From positions 1 to 34,969 of the forward strand of contig JBARRO010000243.1 of assembly GCA_049644265.1 (NCBI GenBank): a DNA stretch of 34,969 nucleotides, read 5' to 3'. The position numbers and the translations under genes are program-made. Of the stretch, positions 1-6,037 are shown one piece after another; the first letter of the stretch is position 1, and each line of letters opens with the position of its first letter. Below the pieces are notes generated by a model. The model saw only the letters and a list, made by a program, of their open reading frames with translations. It was not told the DNA's origin and did no database searches. This DNA is from JBARRO01 sp049644265. Its GTDB lineage: Bacteria > Bacteroidota > Ignavibacteria > UBA10030.

Positions 1-136
1 CAGTAATCTCGCCTTCTCGGATAAGAGAATACTGGATTACGATATGAAGGCCGTCAACGACTCTGTCTGACTGGATTAGTGAACCCGCGAACTCGAGGCG
101 TTCGACAAATGGTTGCTTGGGGAGAATTTCGTTCAT
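1..136 (-). CDS. partial hypothetical protein, N-terminal 45 residues only
   Basis: An ATG at 134-136 on the minus strand opens a frame (MNEILPKQPFVERLEFAGSL...) that stays open to the left edge. I do not recognise the family. It begins about 22 bases after the 3' edge of the attC-like site at 158-233, which is where the first gene of the next cassette would start in an integron array. Only the spacing and the absence of stops support it. The remainder lies outside the window. Confidence 0.45.
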   Translation of the reverse strand, partial: MNEILPKQPFVERLEFAGSLIQSDRVVDGLHIVIQYSLIREGEIT

Positions 137-157
137 AGTATGACTTGGCAATTAGAA

Positions 158-233
158 ATCTAACTGTTGTCGCTCCAATAGCCTTCTATTAGAAATATCA
201 ACCGAGCGAGTGTCGTAATGCCTGCTGTTAGCC
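158..233 (-). other. possible integron attC-like recombination site
   Basis: Read on the minus strand, GGCTAAC (227-233) contains the TAA stop of the preceding gene, and GTTAGAT lies about 60 bases further on (158-164). The outer boxes pair (CTAAC with GTTAG). GTTAGAT fits the attC core consensus GTTRRRY exactly. GGCTAAC misses RYYYAAC at one base. An internal TCGCTC/GAGCGA pair also exists. A stop codon inside the first attC box, and a new gene starting about 22 bases after the second, are typical of gene cassettes. Internal pairing is asymmetric and no integron integrase is present, so the call is tentative. Confidence 0.3.
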
Positions 234-695
234 GCCGTGCTTCGTTGTCGGCAATAGTTTCTCTAAGGCCTGTAATAGCTGTCTGATCTTCTTTGAATCC
301 AATTGTGGTGCGGCAAATCCGTGAACCAAGATGTTTCGCATCTTGGCACCTTCCTCGAATTCCATTAGCTGATTCTTGTTTAACAGCCCATAAAAGTATA
401 GCGTCTTGACTATTGAACGTGGCGCTTGAGTTCTGAGTGGAACATTCTCTGTTTCAGAAATTTGTCTCAGGACTGCCTCGACAAATTGGTTCTTTGAGTC
501 AAGAATGAAGCCGGGGTCAGCACGGAATCGTTTTGGTAGGTAGCTATTGAGGAATGTTCGAACAATGTTTTCAACTTCCTCTCCAGACTCTCCATAATGT
601 GGGACAGTTTTCCGGATAGTCTCGAATTCGGCCCGCAGCAGCTCGGCAGCACTTTTGATCAATTCGGCAGCAGTGTGTTTGTCGTGTATTGTCAT
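228..695 (-). CDS. small chimeric protein: DUF6602-like N-terminus with HEPN-like C-terminus
   Basis: 155 residues. Residues 1 to about 69 resemble the beginning of DUF6602 proteins: a helical start, then a PHYGESGEEVE stretch, FLNSYLPKRF and a GFILDSKNQ end. The usual DUF6602 nuclease-like continuation is missing. From about residue 70 the protein instead resembles a helical HEPN-like tail, with GLLNKNQLMEFEEGAKMRN followed by ILVHGF, close to the RN..HG pattern seen in HEPN domains and in helical tails of some nuclease-like proteins. The gene therefore looks like a fusion of two truncated halves. Its stop codon lies inside the attC-like site downstream, consistent with a mobile cassette. 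No biochemical function can be assigned; a toxin or defence role is possible because of the HEPN-like end. Confidence 0.55.
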   Translation of the reverse strand: MTIHDKHTAAELIKSAAELLRAEFETIRKTVPHYGESGEEVENIVRTFLNSYLPKRFRADPGFILDSKNQFVEAVLRQISETENVPLRTQAPRSIVKTLYFYGLLNKNQLMEFEEGAKMRNILVHGFAAPQLDSKKIRQLLQALEKLLPTTKHGG

Positions 696-734
696 AGCAA
701 ATCAGAAGAGCTAAATGCGTTGCAGTTAACGTTT

Positions 735-919
735 AGCGTAAGCACGCCGTTGTTTTTGCCGCTCGAAGACGAGTGCGCGGAGCCGCTATCAAACGACTCA
801 TTTTCTCGCGGCGGAGCGCACATACCAAAAGGCGGCAAAAACAATGGAGCGACCACAACTTATTCCTTTCCAGAGCTTCGACTGAGCCATATCAACAAAG
901 GGAGCGACGTGCTTACGCT
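735..919. repeat. nested inverted repeats in intergenic region
   Basis: The 331 bases between the genes ending at 1027 and starting at 695 hold no convincing gene. Outer arms 735-746 and 908-919 are perfectly complementary over 12 bp. Inner arms 747-762 and 832-847 pair at 15 of 16 positions. A GTGCGC/GCGCAC pair lies inside these. The inner arms directly abut the left outer arm, so much of the region could fold into one long structure. A short direct repeat (GTCGCTCC plus a T-rich tail, minus strand) also lies here. It could be a single-strand recombination site or the structured end of a mobile element. Confidence 0.5.
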
Positions 920-1026
920 CATTATGTGAAGTGGCGGCACGCACCTTTTCTTGCATCGAGTAGATATTGTCCCCTTTAACCCTTTTCAAGAATTTTGATT
1001 ACCAGAGTGAGAATGATAACACCCAC

Positions 1027-2277
1027 CTACTGTCCCTGAGTAATTGGCTTGACTGTGCGGAACACGCCGCCGTAGTCAGCATACAATGGGCCGCGCTCGA
1101 TTCCTGCATATATGAAGCCATTCAAGTCGATGACAAAACAGCGGATATTCTTGTTGGTTAACCCGGAGTTATACTCTGTCCAAGTCGATCCATTGTCAGT
1201 CGAAATGAAAATACCTTGACCATATGTGCCCGCAAATATGTTAATCCTATTAGTTTTGTCGGAACCTGCAATGAGGGCATTGATCGTCGAGTTAGTTAGT
1301 CCGGGGCTTAGCGTCGCCCAAGTTTTGCCCTTATCTGAGGAGAGAAAAACTCCACCATTTGTTCCAGCAAGAAGATTTGCTCGGATTATGGCCAGTGATA
1401 TCACGGTCATATTTGTAAGCCCTGCGTTCATGCGCTTCCAGCTCTTTCCTTTGTCCGTTGATAGAAACACGCCGCTATCATAAGTGCCCGCAAATAGGTT
1501 CACCCCATCGGAAGCAAGACAGTAGACAATGGTGTTATCTGGTATTCCATTATTTACGGGGATCCAAAGTCGATCGTCCTCATCCTTCAGGAAAACACCG
1601 TTCGTTGTACCGATGAAAAGACTCGAACCCACCGAGGAAAAACAGAATATGACAGGATACCATATCTCGTCCAACTTGCCTTTCCTGCTTGGTAAGCCGT
1701 TGCTAAATTCCCTCCAGCTTGTGCCGTTATCATTGGAAACGAAAACCCCGCCTTGCGAAGTCCCTAAGTAGATATTCCCTCCTCCAACTGTCGAAGCAAG
1801 GGAGAAGCAATAGAGGTTGGTGAGACCCTTGTTGGCGGCGATCCACGTTTTGCCTTGATCAGAAGAAAGAAAAACCCCTCCCCCGTCTGTTGCGGCGAGG
1901 AGATGATTACCAATGACAAGGAACGAACGAACCCCACCTTGAAAGGGCAAGGGGGACTGTTGCCAGAAGTTCTGCGCAAATAGAGTGTGGTCGATTGTTA
2001 CACGGTTGGTTTTGCCGGATGCCTTCTCATCAGCGGGTTTGACTAAAATGAAGTAGATTAACAAAGTCACCAGTCCAACGGCAAGAACTGAAAGAATTGC
2101 AACTGCAGCGTTGCGTGATTGAGACAAGGTTGCAACTTTCGCTTGTTGATTTGTTTCTGGCTCCTGGCCTTCCGAAATTGTCCTGGACGGCTCCTCTCCA
2201 AGCTTGTGCCCACATTCTGAACAGAACTGAGCAAAGCTGAGATTATCAAAACCACAATTTGTGCATTTCTTGGTCAT
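1027..2277 (-). CDS. membrane-anchored zinc-ribbon protein with Asp-box (BNR) beta-propeller
   Basis: 416 residues. An N-terminal zinc ribbon (C5, C8, C19, C22) precedes a hydrophilic linker, one transmembrane helix (about 53-77) and a large C-terminal domain. That domain holds six or seven repeats ending in GLTN-type turns, with Asp-box motifs such as SSDQGKTW, SNDNGTSW, STDKGKSW, SSDKGKTW and STDNGSTW. This pattern is typical of sialidase, sortilin or Ycf48-like beta-propellers. The topology suggests a cytoplasmic ribbon and an external propeller. Its start overlaps by four bases the stop of the gene upstream (2274-3407), which carries similar zinc ribbons, so the two are almost certainly co-translated. 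Function unknown. Enzymatic sialidase activity is unlikely because no catalytic Arg triad is evident. Confidence 0.8.
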   Translation of the reverse strand: MTKKCTNCGFDNLSFAQFCSECGHKLGEEPSRTISEGQEPETNQQAKVATLSQSRNAAVAILSVLAVGLVTLLIYFILVKPADEKASGKTNRVTIDHTLFAQNFWQQSPLPFQGGVRSFLVIGNHLLAATDGGGVFLSSDQGKTWIAANKGLTNLYCFSLASTVGGGNIYLGTSQGGVFVSNDNGTSWREFSNGLPSRKGKLDEIWYPVIFCFSSVGSSLFIGTTNGVFLKDEDDRLWIPVNNGIPDNTIVYCLASDGVNLFAGTYDSGVFLSTDKGKSWKRMNAGLTNMTVISLAIIRANLLAGTNGGVFLSSDKGKTWATLSPGLTNSTINALIAGSDKTNRINIFAGTYGQGIFISTDNGSTWTEYNSGLTNKNIRCFVIDLNGFIYAGIERGPLYADYGGVFRTVKPITQGQ

Positions 2278-3407
2278 GTATCAGACTCCTTCATCTTCAA
2301 GTGATGACCGCATTCATTGCAGTACTTGGCAGAGGGTGGATTGCTGGCTTTGCAGTTGGGACAAAGGCCTAGCTTGTTCGAAGCCTGCTGCAAAAATGTG
2401 CCGCAGAAAATGCAGAACTTCGTACCAGATTCGTTGACCCTTCCGCAGGAAGGACATAACAACTCTACGGTCTCGGCAGATTTCGATTCTGCATTCTCCT
2501 CAACTATTTCATAGCCACGCTTCTGAAGTTCCTTCCGTATAACGGAGATTGCGAGTCTAGTATATTGTTCCTCCTCGTGTTCTACTATCCTTTTCAGCTC
2601 ATCGTCGCTCTTGGCGGAATATAGTTCCTCGAGATCATATATCTGCTGTTTCAGTTCTTGATCTGCCGGGAGGGTCCGTTTAACCGGGTCTTTTTCGGCT
2701 GCGTCTGTTTGATGACGCAGAGGTGTCGTTTTTTCTGGCTCTTGTTGTTCGCGTGCGCTCGCCGCACGTTCCTTTGTTTGACTAGCTGATTGAAGAAGCG
2801 GTTCGACGTCACGACCACAATGTTTACACACTCTCGCTTTTGTCAGAATTGGTTCCGCGCAGTATGGGCACTCGCGCAATTTATTCGCACCAATAGGCGT
2901 GCTTGAAGATGAAGGGTCAAAGCTCTGAAAGTGACCTGATTGAGATTGCGCATTTAGTCGAAAAGCAAACGGGTCCGAAATGTCGGGGGTGGATTGCCTT
3001 GTGCCACCGCTCCCTACCACAATAATTGTCCCGTAGTCGAGGATATGAGCTAAGAGTCTCTGTTCTACCAGAAGCGACTCCATTTGCATGAGTCTGATGT
3101 CAATGGATTCCCGTCTAAAGACTCCCCATTTCATTATGAGCCGTCGATCCGTTACAGCAAATTCTGAGGTTGCTAGATTGATCGCTCTCAAAATAGCTCG
3201 AAGTCCCGCCCAGATCAGAAGTAGAGTTCCCACCGTCCCGATGATTGTCGCGGCTTCGCGATTCCCCCATGCCAAGGAAGAAGCAAGGGAAAAACAGATA
3301 AGCGCAGTAATAGCTATTACTATTGGAACGAAAAAAATCTTCCAGTGCAATCTAGCTCGGTGGACTACTTGTTCGCCTGGGGCCAAATTTTCTGTGACGT
3401 AACCCAT
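2274..3407 (-). CDS. PH-like (bPH_2) membrane protein with three zinc ribbons
   Basis: 377 residues. Two transmembrane helices (about 24-46 and 52-74) are followed by a bacterial PH-like domain typical of YdbS/YdbT proteins, containing TSEFAVTDRRLIMKWGVFRR and a GTIIVVGSGGT strand. The C-terminal half is cytoplasmic-looking: three double-CxxC zinc ribbons (CPYC...CKHC, CPSC...CIFC, CPNC...CNEC). A short helical segment between the first and second ribbons (SDDELKRIVEHEEEQY...) resembles the EL..RG helical repeat of bacterial membrane proteins. It is translationally coupled to the beta-propeller gene downstream. Both share the zinc-ribbon plus membrane plan, so they probably form one envelope complex. 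The role is unknown. Confidence 0.8.
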   Translation of the reverse strand: MGYVTENLAPGEQVVHRARLHWKIFFVPIVIAITALICFSLASSLAWGNREAATIIGTVGTLLLIWAGLRAILRAINLATSEFAVTDRRLIMKWGVFRRESIDIRLMQMESLLVEQRLLAHILDYGTIIVVGSGGTRQSTPDISDPFAFRLNAQSQSGHFQSFDPSSSSTPIGANKLRECPYCAEPILTKARVCKHCGRDVEPLLQSASQTKERAASAREQQEPEKTTPLRHQTDAAEKDPVKRTLPADQELKQQIYDLEELYSAKSDDELKRIVEHEEEQYTRLAISVIRKELQKRGYEIVEENAESKSAETVELLCPSCGRVNESGTKFCIFCGTFLQQASNKLGLCPNCKASNPPSAKYCNECGHHLKMKESDT

Positions 3408-3532
3408 GGTTACCTCGATTTCGTGGAGATAATTTGCGTAGGATGAAATCTTGTGCGTGCCGCCATTTCACATAACTTGTGGAAAAACGATATTATGGCG
3501 CTTCTATTCTTTGTAGGCTCTTGAAAACACAA

Positions 3533-3567
3533 AGACCTCCGTCACCGCGCTTGCGATCCGGAGGTCT
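3533..3567 (-). terminator. probable intrinsic terminator in 435-bp gap after integrase
   Basis: Arms AGACCTCCG (3533-3541) and CGGAGGTCT (3559-3567) form a 9-bp perfect stem. On the minus strand it is followed by a T-rich stretch (TTTGTGTTTTC). It could end leftward transcription from the recombinase gene. The rest of the 3408-3842 gap contains no gene that I can support. Confidence 0.5.
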
Positions 3568-3842
3568 CATTCAATTCCTGTCAGATGTGATCCTGCCCCC
3601 AGGATTCAAATCAAAGTAACGAAGTTCGCTGAGGCTGTCAAGCTTTGCGGAATCCACTGTTTCAGTAAGCTTTCCTATCTTTGGTAATGCCTTTCCCTCC
3701 AGCTTCTTGACCGAGCGTTACACGTCCCCAACAAAAAAACAGACATTTCAGAGGCTTTGTTGAATTGCAGGAAACAGTTGATCTTCTGAATTCAGGGAAA
3801 ACAGACCGTACCCGCGGGGTGATACTGATTATTTTTAGTGAT

Positions 3843-4868
3843 TTACTCCTTATGTTTTTCCTCACCCAAAAGAGCAATCTTGTTTACCGCTCCATGCAGC
3901 TCACTCGCTGCGAGATGGCTGTAGATCTGGGTCACGGCAATCGATGTGTGACCAAGGAGCTTTTGGACCTCGTAAATTGAAACTCCCTCCTGTACCAGCC
4001 ACGTCGCAAATGTATGTCTGAGACTGTGAAAGTGCAGCTTGTCGTCCAGCTTTGCTTCCCTCACATATTGTTTAAACCGCTGCGACACTTTAAATCGATT
4101 CAAGATCACTCCGTTTGAATGAAAGACCAATCCGCACGAGGCCTTTTGTTTCCTCTCAGAGAGTAGTTTCAATAGCGGCTCGTTCATCGGAACTACGCGA
4201 TTCTTCCTTCCCTTTGTTGTAAACGTCGCGGAATTCCTGATGAATATGACCTTCCGCGCAAAGTCAAGGTTGTTCCATTCAAGGGAAGTCAACTCGCCCA
4301 AACGAAGCCCCGTCGAAACTGCCGTGAGACAGAACTCACGGAAATCATCGTTCTGAATTACTGCGAGGAGTTTCAGAAAATCCTGTTTGGTGAAATAGAC
4401 TGGTTGAGTCTCTCTCGGTTTTGGCTTCTCGACAGACCGGAAGACGTTTTTCGTGATATGGCCCCATTTGACAGCCTTTTCAAATGCGCTCGCGAGGTGA
4501 AGGTAGAGTCGTTTCGCGGTCCAGTCCGATGTCTTCCTTTTCATTGCGATAAACATGTCGATCTCTTTGACGCTGATCTTGTCCAAGGGAACATCGCCCA
4601 AGGTTCGTTCGAGGTCAATAAATGCGTACTTGAAAATTTCTTGAGTGCTAGCGGCGTGGGTTGTTGCAGAGAAGGCGAGGTAACTTTTGGCAAACTCGCT
4701 TATGCTAATGCGGTCCGAGGTTTTCTTGTACTCCTCTTCTTTGAAGTTGCGGAAGAACTTGATCGCTTCCGACCATCGCCTGCATCCTGTTGAGATTCTT
4801 CTCCTCTTGCCTCGATCATCGTCAAAGCAGACAAAGTAAATACCATTCGAACGTCTGGAAAGGAACAT
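3843..4868 (-). CDS. tyrosine recombinase / phage-type integrase
   Basis: 341 residues. An N-terminal SAM-like core-binding domain (about 55-150) precedes a catalytic domain. Visible active-site elements are the Arg of TGLRLGELTSLEW, the HSLRHTFATWL box (HxxR) and LLGHTSIAVTQIYSHL, which gives the His and the nucleophilic Tyr. Length and layout fit XerC/D-like integrases of genomic islands. The extra patch of integron IntI proteins is not seen. The gene lies immediately beyond the 3' end of tRNA-Leu on the same strand, the usual position at a tRNA-integrated element. The element should therefore extend leftward, to position 1 or beyond. The ribosome-binding site GGAGG sits in a hairpin just upstream. 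Confidence 0.9.
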   Translation of the reverse strand: MFLSRRSNGIYFVCFDDDRGKRRRISTGCRRWSEAIKFFRNFKEEEYKKTSDRISISEFAKSYLAFSATTHAASTQEIFKYAFIDLERTLGDVPLDKISVKEIDMFIAMKRKTSDWTAKRLYLHLASAFEKAVKWGHITKNVFRSVEKPKPRETQPVYFTKQDFLKLLAVIQNDDFREFCLTAVSTGLRLGELTSLEWNNLDFARKVIFIRNSATFTTKGRKNRVVPMNEPLLKLLSERKQKASCGLVFHSNGVILNRFKVSQRFKQYVREAKLDDKLHFHSLRHTFATWLVQEGVSIYEVQKLLGHTSIAVTQIYSHLAASELHGAVNKIALLGEEKHKE

Positions 4869-4872
4869 GACG

Positions 4873-4932
4873 CACCTCCATGTGATTGAAGTGGAGGTGG
4901 ATGGTGCACACTAGTGCACACTTGAGTGCACA
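4873..4932 (-). promoter_or_regulatory. hairpin over integrase RBS and phased GTGCACA repeats
   Basis: CACCTCCA (4873-4880) and TGGAGGTG (4892-4899) are perfectly complementary. On the mRNA the downstream arm contains the GGAGG Shine-Dalgarno six bases before the integrase ATG, so pairing would hide it. Further upstream are three copies of GTGCACA (4904-4910, 4914-4920, 4926-4932), spaced 10 and 12 bases, about one helical turn. They could be arm-type recombinase sites or operators. Confidence 0.55.
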
Positions 4933-4977
4933 TCGGGCAGGAATGGACCTTGAGAGGAAGGAAAAGTGGCGATTTTG

Positions 4978-5063
4978 TGCCGAGGGCGGGAGTTGAACCC
5001 GCACAGGGATTGCTCCCCACAGGATTTTAAGTCCTGTGCGTCTACCAGTTCCGCCACCCCGGC
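4978..5063 (-). tRNA. tRNA-Leu (anticodon UAA)
   Basis: A full cloverleaf is visible on the minus strand: acceptor GCCGGGG paired with CCTCGGC, D-arm with GGTAGACGC, anticodon arm CAGGA-CTTAAAA-TCCTG with anticodon TAA, a long class II variable arm, T-arm GCGGG-TTCAACT-CCCGC and discriminator A. CCA is not encoded. The 86-nt length fits tRNA-Leu. It is the likely integration target of the recombinase encoded just beyond its 3' end. Confidence 0.95.
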
Positions 5064-5067
5064 CTTT

Positions 5068-5256
5068 ACAGTGGAAAAATGTGTAAATGAAAAATGGAAA
5101 ATGGAAAATGGTTTAACAACACCTCGGACCGATGGGGAAAATGGACAACAACAGCTCAAACAGATTTTACCACCTCGCTCCATTTCGACGCCATTATTTT
5201 TCCCGGGTTCCTTTAAAACAATTTTCCATTTTTCCAATTTCACATTTTTCCATTGT
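5068..5256. repeat. imperfect inverted repeats filling the spacer between two tRNA genes
   Basis: The left arm (about 5068-5109), rich in GGAAAATGG units, is the approximate reverse complement of the right arm (about 5220-5256), rich in TTTTTCCA units. Both ends carry a near-identical end motif (CAGTGGAAAAATGTG versus CACATTTTTCCATTG). About 110 bases lie between. The whole 5064-5260 spacer is therefore a possible small non-autonomous element or large hairpin. No gene is seen. Confidence 0.45.
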
Positions 5257-5260
5257 TAAG

Positions 5261-5372
5261 AGGCGCCGGGCGGATTCGAACCGTCGCATAAAGGTTTTTT
5301 GCCCGCCTACGGCGGGTGCCAGACCTCTCCCTTACCACTCTTGCCCGCCCTCGGCGGGTGCGGTACGGCGCC
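5261..5372 (-). pseudogene. tRNA-Cys-like copy interrupted by two palindromic insertions
   Basis: Acceptor halves GGCGCCG (5366-5372) and CGGCGCC (5262-5268) pair perfectly. The GTGGTAAGGGAGAGGTCTG and ACCTTTATGC blocks match the intact tRNA-Cys at 5737-5808. Two GC-rich palindromes interrupt it. One (5343-5361) is in the D-arm and one (5300-5319) is in the anticodon loop; both have the form GCCCGCC-N3/4-GGCGGGTGC as read on the plus strand. Removing them largely restores the normal tRNA sequence. The T-stem also has one A-C mismatch. The anticodon loop is destroyed, so it is unlikely to work as a tRNA. Confidence 0.75.
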
Positions 5373-5379
5373 AAATCAG

Positions 5380-5628
5380 CTACTCGTCCGTATCCAGAAT
5401 CAATTTCAATTCCTCTCTCCCCTTACCAGACTTCAAATACTTCTCTCTTGCTTCCGCTTCTTCCCTCGTATTGAACTCCTCTTGATACACCAACTCAAAG
5501 GGCCTGCGCCTTCTTGTTGACTCTGTCTTTCCGGCGTTGTGTTCCTTCAATCTCTTTGCCACGTTCTCGGTCGAACCAGTGTAATTCTTGTTGTCTTTCA
5601 GACTTCTCAGAACATACACAAAATACAT
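5380..5628 (-). CDS. GIY-YIG nuclease family protein (UPF0213 type)
   Basis: 82 residues, a complete single GIY-YIG domain. The N-terminal YFVYVLRSLKDNKNYTGST carries the two motif strands (VYV and YTG in place of GIY and YIG). RLKEHNAG has the catalytic Arg region, and the EEFNTREEAEAREKYLKSG helix holds the conserved Glu. Such free-standing proteins are very common in Bacteroidota, and their physiological role is unsettled. Here the gene sits between a truncated tRNA-Cys 5' half (5632-5696) and a complete interrupted tRNA-Cys copy (5261-5372). It starts three bases after the tRNA fragment and ends seven bases before the next copy. That placement suggests a homing or tRNA-targeting mobile unit. 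There is no clear Shine-Dalgarno. Confidence 0.85.
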   Translation of the reverse strand: MYFVYVLRSLKDNKNYTGSTENVAKRLKEHNAGKTESTRRRRPFELVYQEEFNTREEAEAREKYLKSGKGREELKLILDTDE

Positions 5629-5631
5629 TTC

Positions 5632-5696
5632 CCCTCTCCCTTACCACTCTTACACGCCTACAGCGCTGCACGCGGGCACGAGTGCGGTACGGCGCC
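5632..5696 (-). pseudogene. truncated tRNA-Cys 5' half with insertion
   Basis: On the minus strand the fragment begins GGCGCCGTACCGCAC and ends AGTGGTAAGGGAGAGG, exactly as in the interrupted copy at 5261-5372. A different, diverged palindromic insert (about 5650-5684) occupies the same D-arm position. The sequence breaks off in the 5' side of the anticodon stem, where the GIY-YIG gene begins. No 3' half follows directly. Confidence 0.7.
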
Positions 5697-5736
5697 AGGC
5701 GATTTCAGGTAATATTCTCTCTCTTCACTACTCTTG

Positions 5737-5808
5737 AGGCGCGGGCCGGACTCGAACCGGCGCATAAAGGTTTTGCAGACCTCTCCCTTACCACTTGGGT
5801 ACCGCGCC
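5737..5808 (-). tRNA. tRNA-Cys (anticodon GCA), intact copy
   Basis: The cloverleaf is complete: acceptor GGCGCGG with CCGCGCC, D-arm with AAGTGGTAAGG, anticodon arm GAGGT-CTGCAAA-ACCTT with anticodon GCA, T-arm GCCGG-TTCGAGT-CCGGC and discriminator T (U). CCA is not encoded. It is the only undamaged tRNA-Cys of the three related copies within 550 bases. Confidence 0.93.
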
Positions 5809-5823
5809 CTAGCATGCTATAAC

Positions 5824-5861
5824 AAAAACCCCGCTGCCTGGTGGGATTTGTGGCAGCGGGG
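5824..5861 (-). terminator. strong intrinsic terminator
   Basis: CCCCGCTGCC (5829-5838) and GGCAGCGGGG (5852-5861) form a perfect 10-bp stem. On the minus strand it is followed by TTTTTG. It lies between the GH47 gene and tRNA-Cys and probably ends transcription from the GH47 side. The 176 bases from here to 6037 hold no other feature I can support. Confidence 0.8.
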
Positions 5862-6037
5862 CAAGTTCATAGAGGAGAAAAACTCCGGCAAACCACTTGA
5901 TTGCGGGTCGTCGGAGTGTCCCCGTCCCTCTAAGGACAGAGGCGGAATTAATATAAAACATCGACGACACATTGTCAACACCCGGAATAAATTCTTCCAC
6001 ATCCTCCTCTGCCCATTCGCAAAAAGGAGAACCTGTG

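Noticed and set aside
597..989. Small open frames in the 696-1026 gap
   Set aside because: They lie within the inverted-repeat region, show no family features and overlap each other on both strands.
3843..4868. Integron integrase to go with the attC-like site
   Set aside because: The catalytic motifs are those of XerC/D-like island integrases and the extra IntI-specific segment is not visible; it sits beside a tRNA gene.
5261..5372. Functional tRNA with an intron in the anticodon loop
   Set aside because: Bacterial tRNA introns are self-splicing and far larger than 20 bases; a second insertion in the D-arm and a T-stem mismatch also speak for a decayed copy.
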